Position numbers and translations under genes: made by a program. 64,000 nt of DNA. Origin: Massilia sp. UMI-21 (GTDB taxonomy: Bacteria; Pseudomonadota; Gammaproteobacteria; Burkholderiales; Burkholderiaceae_D). A model generated the notes under the pieces. The model ran no database searches, was not told the DNA's origin, and saw nothing but the letters and a program-made list of their open reading frames with translations. Positions 20,523-28,461 of the stretch are shown one piece after another (position 1 is the stretch's first letter; the number at the start of each line of letters is the position of its first letter). The stretch is taken from the NCBI GenBank assembly GCA_015277795.1, contig CP063848.1, positions 1,674,001 to 1,738,000 on the forward strand. Direction: 5' to 3'.

Positions 20523-22040
20523 CTAAGCCGGCGCAGTGCCGAAGCCCGGTACCGGGCAGGTGCCCCGGGCCTCGAGCGTGCCGGCCAGCCAGTCGACCAC
20601 GGCGTCGACGGCGGGCGCGGCGAAGCCATAGGTCATCAGCGCGGGAGCGTCGAAGTCGAGCGCCTGGTAGGGGTTCCACAGGGCCACGTGCAGGTCGGGT
20701 CGCCAGGTGGCGCGGGCATGCGGGCCGTAGCGGCGGCGCGAGGTCGAGGCCAGGATCGTGAAGCGGCCATCCCGGGGCAGCGCGCTCCAGTCGAAGGTCT
20801 CGGCGTCGGCGAAGGTGAGCAGCTCGACCTCGTACAGGCGCCCCAGCGCGGCGGCCACCGCGCTTGCCGGCACCCCGGCTTCGGACACGCCGTCGCTGAC
20901 CACGTCGGCGCGCGCCACCAGACGGATCTTGCTGCCGGGCGCCGGGCGTCGCGGCTGGCCGAGCGTGCTCAGGCCGGCGCGCCAGGCGCGCGCCATCAGG
21001 GCGCGGTCCATGCCGTCGCGCTCCGGCGTCGCGGTGGCATGGGCCACCGGCCTGGCCGGATACCTGTGCGCCAGCGCCGACAGCCGCGCCAGGCGCGCTT
21101 CGACTTCGGCCAGCGGCAGCACATTGCTGCGGATCGCCGCGGCGATCGCCTGCACGGTTTCTTCCTGGGTCTCGCGCGAGCCGATCGCCATCACCATGTC
21201 GGCGCCCGCCACCAGCGCGTTGACGGCCGCCTCGCCGGCGCCGTAGCGGTGCGCAATGGCGTGCATGTCCATGCCGTCGGTGATGACCACGCCCTGGTAG
21301 CCGAAGCGCTCGCGCAGGATGCCGGTCAGGATCGGGCGCGACATCGTGGCCGGGAAGTCCGGATCGAGCGCCGGGTAGACGATGTGGGCGGTCATCACGG
21401 CCGATGCCGCATGCTCACCCTGCGCGGCGATGCGGAAGGGCGCGAACTCGAAGCGTTCCAGTTCGTCGAGCGGCTTGTCCACCGTCGGCAGGTCGCGGTG
21501 CGAATCGACGTGGGTGTCGCCGTGGCCGGGGAAGTGCTTGACGCAGCAGGCCACGCCTTCGCTTTCGCTGCCCGCCATCCAGGCCATGGCGATGCGGGTC
21601 GCGGTCTGCGGGTCGGCGCCGAAGGAGCGCTCGGCGATCACCGGATTGTGCGGATTGTTGTTCAGGTCGAGCACCGGCGCGAAGTTCCAGTTGAAGCCCA
21701 GCGCGCGCACCGCGCGCGCCACCGCCGCACCGACCTCGCGCGCCAGTTGCGGATCGTTGGCCGCGCCCAGCGCCATCGCGCTCGGCGGCGCCGGCACCCA
21801 GGTCGCGCGCACCACGGCGCCGCCTTCCTGGTCGAGCGCGATCAGGGCTTGCGGGCCCATCGCCTCGCGCAAGGCGCCGGTGAGGCGGGTCAGCTGGCCG
21901 GCATCGCGCATGTTCTGGCGGAACAGGCAGGCGCCGCGCACCTTGTAGCGGCGCAGGAAGGCGTCGGTCTCCTGATCGAGTTCGGTGCCGAACAGGCGCA
22001 CCATGATCAGCTGGCCGGCGAGGTCGAGGTAGTCGCTCAT
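20523..22040 (-). CDS. GH3 beta-N-acetylhexosaminidase (NagZ-like)
   Basis: A 505-residue family 3 glycoside hydrolase that would remove terminal beta-GlcNAc from chitobiose or muropeptides. The NagZ signature KHFPGHGDT is at residues 168–176, followed by the flexible-loop dyad D179 and H181 (general acid/base pair typical of bacterial NagZ). The likely nucleophile is D255 in VVITDGMDMH. A C-terminal domain of about 150 residues extends beyond the short NagZ of Enterobacteria. No signal peptide is present, so it acts in the cytoplasm. It is the last gene of the amino-sugar operon, 11 bp after the SIS gene. Confidence 0.9.
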   Translation of the reverse strand: MSDYLDLAGQLIMVRLFGTELDQETDAFLRRYKVRGACLFRQNMRDAGQLTRLTGALREAMGPQALIALDQEGGAVVRATWVPAPPSAMALGAANDPQLAREVGAAVARAVRALGFNWNFAPVLDLNNNPHNPVIAERSFGADPQTATRIAMAWMAGSESEGVACCVKHFPGHGDTHVDSHRDLPTVDKPLDELERFEFAPFRIAAQGEHAASAVMTAHIVYPALDPDFPATMSRPILTGILRERFGYQGVVITDGMDMHAIAHRYGAGEAAVNALVAGADMVMAIGSRETQEETVQAIAAAIRSNVLPLAEVEARLARLSALAHRYPARPVAHATATPERDGMDRALMARAWRAGLSTLGQPRRPAPGSKIRLVARADVVSDGVSEAGVPASAVAAALGRLYEVELLTFADAETFDWSALPRDGRFTILASTSRRRYGPHARATWRPDLHVALWNPYQALDFDAPALMTYGFAAPAVDAVVDWLAGTLEARGTCPVPGFGTAPA

Positions 22041-22051
22041 CGTGGATCCAA

Positions 22052-23101
22052 TCAGTTGGTCTTGGTGACCTTGCTCAGGTGGCGCGGCTGGTCCGGGTCG
22101 AGGCCGCGCGCTTCCGCCAGCCGCGCCGCCATCATGTAGAAGGCCTGGATCGCGGCGATCGGGTCGAGGTCGGGAATGGCGGCGGTCGGTAGCGTCAGGT
22201 CGCGGCTGGCGACGTCCTGCGGTGCGGCCAGCAGCACGCGCGCGCCGCGGCCGCGCATCTCTTCGGCCAGGGCCACCAGGCCGGCTTGCGCCGGGCCGCG
22301 GGTGGCGAAGATCAGGAGCGGGTAGCCTTCCTCGATCAGCGCCATCGGGCCGTGCTTGATCTCGGCGCCGCTGAACGCTTCGGCCTGCAACGCCGAGGTT
22401 TCCTTGAACTTCAAGGCCGACTCCAGCGCCACCGGGAAACTGATGCCGCGTCCGACCACCATGATGTTGCGGGCCGGGGCCAGCACCTCGATCGCGGCCG
22501 ACCAGTCGGCCTGGCTGGCCGCGCGCAGGGCGTCGGGCAGGGCCGCGATGCCGTCCTTCAGTTCCTGGTCGTCCTGCCATGCGGCGACCAGGCGCGCGCC
22601 GGCGACCATGCTGGCGATGAAGCTCTTGGTGGCGGCCACGCTCTGCTCCTTGCCGGCGTGCAGGGGCATGGTCCATTCGGCCGCCTGGGCCAGCGGCGAG
22701 CCGGCATCGTTCACCAGCGCCACGGTGGTGGCGCCGCCGTCGCGGAAGTAGCGGATCGGCTCGACCACGTCCGGGCTCTGGCCCGACTGCGAGATCGACA
22801 CCGCCAGGGTGTCGCGCGTGACCAGGGGCGATTTGTACAGCGTGACCAGCGACATCGGCAGCGAGGTCACCAGGCGTCCCATGCGCGCCATGATCAGGTA
22901 GGCCAGGTAGCTCGAGGCGTGGTCGGAGCTGCCGCGCGCCACCGTCACCGCGCTGTGGAAGCTGGTCGCGCGCAGCGCGCGTCCCAGTTCGGCGTAGCGC
23001 TCGACGTCCTGCGCCAGCTGGTGCGCCACGCAGTCCCCTGCGGACAGCGCTTCCTGGTACATGAGCGAGGTGGGAACCGGGGCGGTCAAGGTGGCCTTCA
23101 C
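22052..23101 (-). CDS. SIS-domain glucosamine-6-phosphate deaminase (NagB-II type)
   Basis: A 349-residue protein with two SIS domains, similar to the isomerase half of GlmS but without the glutaminase half. ARGSSDHASSYLAYL and SISQSGQSPD mark the first sugar-phosphate site, and SFPVALESALKFKETSALQA the second. In amino-sugar operons such proteins replace NagB and convert GlcN6P to fructose-6-P plus ammonia. The GTG start at 23101 overlaps the nagA stop by 4 bp (GTGA), showing translational coupling, and the operon has no classical nagB. The alternative, a tagatose/ketose isomerase AgaS, is less likely given nagA and a GlcNAc kinase. Confidence 0.87.
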   Translation of the reverse strand: MKATLTAPVPTSLMYQEALSAGDCVAHQLAQDVERYAELGRALRATSFHSAVTVARGSSDHASSYLAYLIMARMGRLVTSLPMSLVTLYKSPLVTRDTLAVSISQSGQSPDVVEPIRYFRDGGATTVALVNDAGSPLAQAAEWTMPLHAGKEQSVAATKSFIASMVAGARLVAAWQDDQELKDGIAALPDALRAASQADWSAAIEVLAPARNIMVVGRGISFPVALESALKFKETSALQAEAFSGAEIKHGPMALIEEGYPLLIFATRGPAQAGLVALAEEMRGRGARVLLAAPQDVASRDLTLPTAAIPDLDPIAAIQAFYMMAARLAEARGLDPDQPRHLSKVTKTN

Positions 23102-24183
23102 TGAGCTTCTCCTTCGATATAAACGGCTTTGATATTCAGGTCGCGGTCGAGCACCACGAAATCGGCATGGCAGCCCGGCGCCAGGCGGCCGCGCCGGGTT
23201 TCGCCGAGGTAGTCGGCGGCATTGGTGGACACGCGCCGGCTGGCTTCGGCGAGCGGCAGCCCGATCTTCACCAGGTTGCGCAGCGCCTGGTCCATGGTCA
23301 GGGTGCTGCCGGCCAGGGTGCCGTCGACCAGGCGCACCCCGCCCATGCACTTGTGGACGGTCTGGCGGCCCAGCATGTACTCGCCGTCCGGCATGCCGGC
23401 GGCGGCGGTGGAATCGGTGACGCAAAACAGCTTCGGGATGCAGCGCAGCGCGGTCTTGATCGCGCCCGGGTGCACGTGCAGCAGGTCGGGGATGATCTCG
23501 GCGTACTCGGCGTGGGCCAGCGCGGCGCCGACCATGCCGGGCTCGCGGTGGTGCAGGCCGGGCATGGCATTGAACAGGTGGGTGAAGCCGGCCGCGCCAT
23601 GCGCGAGCGCCTGGACCCCGGTCTCGTAGGAGCCGTTGGTGTGGCCGATCTGGACGCGGATGCCGGCATCCGCGATCGCGCGCAGCAGGTCCATGTGGCC
23701 GTCGATCTCGGGCGCCACGGTGATCAGGCGCATCGGCGCGGCATCGTTGAAGCGATGGACTTCGTCGAGCGTGGCTTCGCGCGCGTACGGCGGCTGGGCG
23801 CCCAGCTTGCCCGAATTGATGTAGGGGCCTTCCAGGTGCACGCCGAGGATGCGCGCCTCGCCCTTGCCGCGCGCCTTGACGGCGGCGCCGATGGAAGCGA
23901 GCGCGCGTTCGATGTCCTCGATCGGCGCGGTCATGGTGGTGGCCAGCAGGGCGGTGGTGCCGTGCTTCGCATGCAGGGCGGCGATCACGTGCGGGGCGTC
24001 GCCGCCTTCCATCATGTCGCGCCCGGCGCCGCCGTGCACGTGCACGTCGATGAAGCCGGGCAGGATGTAGTCGTCGCCGTTGGCCGACGGGTCCACTGCG
24101 TGGCCGTCGATCCCTTCGATACAGGCCCCATGGCGCAGCTCGCCGTGGACCCAGCCGCCGGGCGTAAGGATGTTGCCTTTCAT
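23098..24183 (-). CDS. nagA: N-acetylglucosamine-6-phosphate deacetylase
   Basis: A 361-residue amidohydrolase that makes GlcN6P and acetate from GlcNAc6P. Metal and catalytic motifs are in place: DVHVHGG (near residue 46), HLEGPY with the metal glutamate (near 118), a histidine in IGHTN (near 180), THLFNAM (near 203), and the catalytic aspartate in VTDSTAAAG (near 255). Start and stop overlap its neighbours by 4 bp each (ATGA with the kinase, GTGA with the SIS gene), giving a tightly coupled set. Function is secure from motifs and context. Confidence 0.95.
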   Translation of the reverse strand: MKGNILTPGGWVHGELRHGACIEGIDGHAVDPSANGDDYILPGFIDVHVHGGAGRDMMEGGDAPHVIAALHAKHGTTALLATTMTAPIEDIERALASIGAAVKARGKGEARILGVHLEGPYINSGKLGAQPPYAREATLDEVHRFNDAAPMRLITVAPEIDGHMDLLRAIADAGIRVQIGHTNGSYETGVQALAHGAAGFTHLFNAMPGLHHREPGMVGAALAHAEYAEIIPDLLHVHPGAIKTALRCIPKLFCVTDSTAAAGMPDGEYMLGRQTVHKCMGGVRLVDGTLAGSTLTMDQALRNLVKIGLPLAEASRRVSTNAADYLGETRRGRLAPGCHADFVVLDRDLNIKAVYIEGEAQ

Positions 24184-25067
24184 TGTGTTCTTCCTTCAAG
24201 ACGTTGGCGGATCATGCGCAGCGCGCCCGCTGCCGAATCGCCCTGGGCCGGCACGCAGCGCGCCAGGGTGGCGGGCGGCAGCCAGGCGCGCAGGGCCTCG
24301 CCCAGGCCGCCGCACAGGGCCAGCGGCAGGCTTGCACTGCGGTCGAGGGCGTCGGCGATGCTGGCCACCTCGCGTCCCGCGTGTTCCAGGATGGCGCGCG
24401 CCACCGGGTCGGTGTCGCCGTGCGCCACCACGAAGCGCGCCAGGCCGGCATAGGCGGTCTGGTTGGCGCGCCCTAACCAGACCTGCACCGCGTCGCGCGA
24501 ACCGCCGCAGAAGTCGATGAGTTCGCGCGCGAACGCGCGGCCCTCGACGCGGCCGTCCAGCACCTGCTCGATGTGGTTCAGCGCGCGCAGGCCCATCCAG
24601 GCGCCGCTGGCCTCGTCCCCGGCCGGGAAGCCCCAGCCGCCGACTTCGACCTTGCTGCCGTCGGCCAGCATCGCTTCGCCGACGCTGCCGGTGCCGATCG
24701 CGACGATCGCGCCCGGGCGGCCGGCGTGGGCGCCCATCAGGGTGGTGAAGCCGTCGGTGTCGAGCGCCAGTGCGGCGTAGCCGGGATTGGCGGCGACGAA
24801 TTGCGCCGCCCATTCCTTGTTGTGCACGCCGGCCAGGCCGAGGCCGATGGCGCAGGAAGACTTGGGAGTGGTGTCGATGCCGATGTGGGCGAAGCACTGG
24901 GCGACCACGCCGTCGATGGTGGTCCAGGCATGGTCGATGCCGCGCGACAGGGCCGAAGGGCCGCCGGTCGCCTGGGCGAGTTCTGCGAGCGCGGCGCCGT
25001 CGCGACGGGCCAGGCGCACGCGGGTGCCGGTGCCGCCGCCATCGACGCCGATGAGATAGTCGGTCAT
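24180..25067 (-). CDS. BadF/BadG-type N-acetylglucosamine kinase
   Basis: A 295-residue ASKHA-fold kinase of the BadF/BadG/BcrA/BcrD ATPase group that includes GlcNAc kinases. Phosphate motifs are DYLIGVDGGGTGTRVRL at the N-terminus and VAIGTGSVGEA near residue 135; the adenosine motif appears in ALCGGLGEAL near 255. It would phosphorylate imported GlcNAc as the first step of the pathway encoded downstream. It is first in the operon, with a near-consensus promoter 32 bp upstream. The ATG at 25067 is preferred, since the earlier in-frame codons overlap the promoter. No GlcNAc transporter is encoded nearby. Confidence 0.87.
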   Translation of the reverse strand: MTDYLIGVDGGGTGTRVRLARRDGAALAELAQATGGPSALSRGIDHAWTTIDGVVAQCFAHIGIDTTPKSSCAIGLGLAGVHNKEWAAQFVAANPGYAALALDTDGFTTLMGAHAGRPGAIVAIGTGSVGEAMLADGSKVEVGGWGFPAGDEASGAWMGLRALNHIEQVLDGRVEGRAFARELIDFCGGSRDAVQVWLGRANQTAYAGLARFVVAHGDTDPVARAILEHAGREVASIADALDRSASLPLALCGGLGEALRAWLPPATLARCVPAQGDSAAGALRMIRQRLEGRTQ

Positions 25068-25098
25068 TGCTTGATTGTTCTGCCGGGGAGGTGAGCGC

Positions 25099-25145
25099 AC
25101 TATAGGCAGGCGCTACCGGGCTGTCAACAGGTATTTAATTGGTAT
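25099..25145 (-). promoter_or_regulatory. Sigma-70 promoter of the amino-sugar operon with GGTAT half-sites
   Basis: On the minus strand, TTGACA (25127–25122), a 17-bp spacer and TATAGT (25104–25099) form a near-consensus promoter 32 bp before the kinase start. Just upstream of the -35 box, two GGTAT pentamers on the plus strand (25130–25134 and 25141–25145) are 11 bp apart, one helical turn; two more TGGTAY copies lie at 25222 and 25234. These could be operator half-sites for a GntR/HutC regulator. Confidence 0.7.
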
Positions 25146-25311
25146 GCAAATATCCTGTGCAGCTATGGCCGAATAACCGCTGGTTATTTGCTTAAGTCGT
25201 TGATTTTGCTAATCTTTTTAGTGGTACGCGAACTGGTATGGTCGTGTGCCGGAAACGGCTGGTTCGGCGTGGGACGCGGCGCCACCGAAGGGGGCGCCGC
25301 AAGGGGCGGGA

Positions 25312-26658
25312 TTACTGTTCGGTCTGGCGGCTGCCGCTGCGGTCCACCAGCAGCAGGTGGGCGCCGCGCCCGGCACGACGCTCGTCCTGCCCGCCGACGT
25401 TCACCGTGGCGCTGCCGGGGCCGGTGACGGCGATGTCGGCACGGCCGGCCGTCAGGCGCCGCCCATCGAGCCCGCCCGAGCCGCTGAGATCGGCCTTGAC
25501 CAGGTCGACCCGGCCGTCGATGTGGGCGCCGCCGGGCCCGCGGATCTTGAGCAACAGGCGCTTGCCCTCGATGCCCGCGCGCAGGTCGCCCGAGCCGTGC
25601 AGTTCGGCATCCAGCGTGTCGGACACCTTCGCCAGTTCGATGCCGCCGGGACCGTGCGCCTTGACGGTCGCGCGCTTGACCTGCAAGGCGCCGGCTTCCA
25701 GGTCGCCCGAACCGCCGATCTCGGCGCTGAGTTCGCCGACGCTGCCGCTGAGGGTGGCATTGCCGGGGCCGCCCAGGCGCACGATGGCGCTGGCCGCCTG
25801 CAGGCCCCTGGCCTCGAGTTCGCCGGAACCGTGCACTTCGGCGTCGAAACGCTTCAGATTGCCGGCCACGCAGGCATTGCCCGGGCCGCGCTGGACGGTG
25901 GACGCCGCCTCGGCCGCCAGCGCGCAGGCGTCGAAATCGCCCGAGCCTTCGACCTCGGCGCGCAGTTCGCGCGTGCTGCCCGACAGGGTCATGCCGCCGG
26001 GGCCGCGCATGCGCGCGTGCAGGCGCGCCAGGCGCAGGTCGCGGGCCTCGAGCTCGCCCGAACCGCTGAGCGCCGCGGTCAATTCCTTGCCGACGCCTGC
26101 CAGGCGCACGTCGCCAGGCCCCGACATGCTCAGGTCGACCTTGGCCGCCTTCACCCGATGCAGGTCGAGGTCGCCGCTGCCGCTGGCGCGCACCGCCAGT
26201 TCGCCCACCGCGCCCGCAGCCTGCAGGTCGCCGGGACCATCGACGCTGACGCTGAAGCGTTCGCCCGCCATCTGGCTCAGGTCGACATCGCCGCTGCCGG
26301 ACATCTTGAGGCTCTTGAGCTGGTCGGCGGTGATGTGGATGACGACCGTGTCGCGCCGCTTGCCCCAGCTGAAGTGGAAGCCGCTGCGCTGTACCGGCCG
26401 CACCACCAGGGTGTCGCCGCGCACGAAGGTCTCGACCTGCTCGAGCTGCTTGCGCTCGCCCGACAGCTCGACCGCCTGGCGGCCCTGGGCCCGTACCACG
26501 ACCTCGTAGGGCCCCGAGAGCTCGATGGCGCTGAAGGCCTGCAGCGTGCGCTGCTGCGCGACCGGGGCGGGCGGCGACTCGGCATGGCTGGCCCGGGTGG
26601 CGAGGAAGGCCGCGGCGATGGCGGCGGCGAGGAGGGCGGGTTTGAGGGCGCTAGGCAT
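25312..26658 (-). CDS. Exported DUF2807 protein made of alternating GSG/GPG coils
   Basis: A 448-residue protein with a signal peptide (LLAAAIAAAFLATRASHA). It belongs to the DUF2807 (putative auto-transporter adhesin head GIN) family. From about residue 120 onward every 19–20 residues there is a turn, and the turns alternate without exception between G-S-G and G-P-G, sixteen in all (eight of each). The repeat unit is 39 residues (20 plus 19). This should form a long right-handed beta-solenoid. It ends with a basic tail and no anchor. It is divergent from the ferritin-like gene at 26848. Function is unknown; a cell-surface or periplasmic structural role is the usual guess for the family. Confidence 0.85.
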   Translation of the reverse strand: MPSALKPALLAAAIAAAFLATRASHAESPPAPVAQQRTLQAFSAIELSGPYEVVVRAQGRQAVELSGERKQLEQVETFVRGDTLVVRPVQRSGFHFSWGKRRDTVVIHITADQLKSLKMSGSGDVDLSQMAGERFSVSVDGPGDLQAAGAVGELAVRASGSGDLDLHRVKAAKVDLSMSGPGDVRLAGVGKELTAALSGSGELEARDLRLARLHARMRGPGGMTLSGSTRELRAEVEGSGDFDACALAAEAASTVQRGPGNACVAGNLKRFDAEVHGSGELEARGLQAASAIVRLGGPGNATLSGSVGELSAEIGGSGDLEAGALQVKRATVKAHGPGGIELAKVSDTLDAELHGSGDLRAGIEGKRLLLKIRGPGGAHIDGRVDLVKADLSGSGGLDGRRLTAGRADIAVTGPGSATVNVGGQDERRAGRGAHLLLVDRSGSRQTEQ

Positions 26659-26847
26659 GTTCTGGTTGTGCTCGAAGACATCGGGAGCCTGAACAATAAG
26701 GCAAGCCGGCGCGCGGCGCGGCGGCAAACCGACGGACGCCCGAAAACGGGGGGCAAAATGCAAAATCGCAAGGATGAAGCGCAGCGGCGGCGGCCCGGTC
26801 CGGACGGCCGGTGCTAATATTGGCAGCTCCACCACAAGGGAGCCGCC

Positions 26848-27672
26848 ATGTCCTCGCTCACCGTCCGCCAGATCGACGTCGACCTGTCGCGCGGCTTCGG
26901 CCGCCGCTGGCTGGGCGGCGACGCCTACCGCAGCCAGTTCTTCAATGCGCTGTCGATGAGCTTCCCGATCGGCGAGCAGATGTTCATCGACAGCCTGCGC
27001 GCGATACCCCCTGACCGGCTGGCCGACCCCCGGTTGCGCGCCGAGGTGAAGGATTTCGTCGGCCAGGAAGCCACCCACCGCCACATGCACGTCCAGTACA
27101 ACGCCGAGCTGGAGCGCCAGGGACTGTCCTTCGTGACCGGCGCGCGGATCGCCCGGCGCGTGGCGCGGGTGAACGGCTTCGGCGTGCGCAGCCGGGTGGC
27201 GATCACCTGCGCGCTCGAGCACTACACCGCGATGCTGGCCGACGGCGTGCTGCGCCACCCCGAATGGATCGCCGACGCCGAGCCGGCCCTGCGCCGCCTG
27301 TGGGAGTGGCACGCGGTGGAAGAACTCGAGCACAAGGCGGTGGCCTTCGACGCCTACCGCGCGGCGGGCGGCGGCTACTGGCGGCGGGTGTTGTGGTTCC
27401 TGCACGTGAGCCTGGTGTTCTGGTTCGATCATGTCATTCAGACCGCGCACAACCTGCACCGCGACGGCGCCCTGTGGCGGCCCGGCACCTGGCTGAGCGC
27501 CGCGCGCATGTGGTTCGGGCGGCGCGGGCTGGCCTGGCACATGGCCGGGCCGGTGCTGCGGTATTTCTCGCCGCGCTTTCACCCTTGGCAGCATGACAAC
27601 CGCGACATCGTCCAGCTGTGGCTCGACCGCAACAGCACGGCGTATCGCGCGGTGCGCACGAGCACGCCTTGA
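26848..27672 (+). CDS. Predicted metal-dependent hydrolase (ferritin-like helical protein)
   Basis: A 274-residue cytoplasmic protein of the predicted metal-dependent hydrolase family (PF10118 type). Metal-ligand-like motifs occur at expected helical spacing: FPIGEQMFIDSLR (near residue 45), EATHRHMHVQYN (near 75), EHYTAML (near 130) and WHAVEELEHKAVAFD (near 155). Four helices with ExxH pairs point to a di-iron ferritin-like core. A hydrophobic stretch WFLHVSLVFWF may touch the membrane. The reaction is unknown. It stands alone and is divergent from the DUF2807 gene. Confidence 0.8.
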   Translation: MSSLTVRQIDVDLSRGFGRRWLGGDAYRSQFFNALSMSFPIGEQMFIDSLRAIPPDRLADPRLRAEVKDFVGQEATHRHMHVQYNAELERQGLSFVTGARIARRVARVNGFGVRSRVAITCALEHYTAMLADGVLRHPEWIADAEPALRRLWEWHAVEELEHKAVAFDAYRAAGGGYWRRVLWFLHVSLVFWFDHVIQTAHNLHRDGALWRPGTWLSAARMWFGRRGLAWHMAGPVLRYFSPRFHPWQHDNRDIVQLWLDRNSTAYRAVRTSTP

Positions 27673-27756
27673 TCGCTTTTTGGTCAAGACATGGGGCCGG
27701 TGCGTGGCCGGACAGGCCCTGCGGTGTCATAATGCGGGCATGGAAGGAGAACTCCC

Positions 27757-27942
27757 GTGATTCGCTATATGGGCACCCGCAAGAACGACGACGGGGCGGC
27801 CGTCTACGTCTTCCTGGTCAACGGCATGCAGAAGGAAGTGCGCGAGCATGCGCTCAAGCAGCATCCTGGCTGCTACGAAGCGCTGCCCCCCTCGGTCAAG
27901 GCCCGGATCGCGGCCAACCGCGCCTGGCTCTCCAGGCTCTGA
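27757..27942 (+). CDS. Small conserved-looking hypothetical protein (61 aa)
   Basis: GTG-started 61-residue protein with a good AAGGAGA box 6 bp upstream. It is a mixed alpha/beta sequence without membrane segments (AAVYVFLVNGMQKEVREHAL, then a basic RIAANRAWLSRL end). The next gene starts 3 bp after its stop, so the two are co-transcribed. I do not recognise a family. Confidence 0.65.
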   Translation: MIRYMGTRKNDDGAAVYVFLVNGMQKEVREHALKQHPGCYEALPPSVKARIAANRAWLSRL

Positions 27943-27945
27943 GCC

Positions 27946-28455
27946 GTGCGCTTCGCCCGACCGGCGCCGGCCGCCGCTGTGTTCACCCGCTTGTTCGCCA
28001 ACTTGCTTGCCGGCTTGCTTGCCGCCCTGGGCGGTGCCGTGCCGGCCCAGGCCATGCCCTCGACCTTCAGCCAGGTCGTCGGCAACGCGCTGCTGTGCCG
28101 CAGCCACCTCGACAACCGCTATTTCCACGATTACCTGAGCACGGCCTTCGGTCCCGCCTACAAGCGCGAGGGCGGGGCCTGGTGGTTCCGGGTCGACGCC
28201 AGCCTGTGGGGCGCCGACGTCAAGGAAGTCATGGTCAGCGACGACACCAGCGAACTGGTCTTCATCGGCGCCCTGACCGACAGCACCCCCGAAGAGTTGG
28301 AAGGGGCGTTGCGGACGGCGTCGAGCACCCCGTTCCGGGCGGCGGACGGGTCGCCTTTTCCGGTGCGGGTGTCAAGACTCGGCAGCACGATTGCTTACAT
28401 GAATGACAAAAGCAAGATATATTGCGCGAAGTTCAAATCGCTGCCGGCCCGCTAG
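27946..28455 (+). CDS. Exported hypothetical protein (169 aa)
   Basis: GTG start 3 bp after the previous gene. Residues 1–36 form a signal peptide (LFANLLAGLLAALGGAVPAQA). The mature part has a pair of cysteines (LLCRSHLD and IYCAKFK) that could form a disulfide in the periplasm. It ends 6 bp before gspA, so it may belong to the same transcript. No family is recognised. Confidence 0.7.
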   Translation: MRFARPAPAAAVFTRLFANLLAGLLAALGGAVPAQAMPSTFSQVVGNALLCRSHLDNRYFHDYLSTAFGPAYKREGGAWWFRVDASLWGADVKEVMVSDDTSELVFIGALTDSTPEELEGALRTASSTPFRAADGSPFPVRVSRLGSTIAYMNDKSKIYCAKFKSLPAR

Positions 28456-28461
28456 CCAAGC

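Noticed and set aside
27618..28406. 262-codon frame overlapping the two small hypothetical genes
   Set aside because: Out of frame with the signal peptide and ribosome sites of the two genes; Arg-rich shadow.
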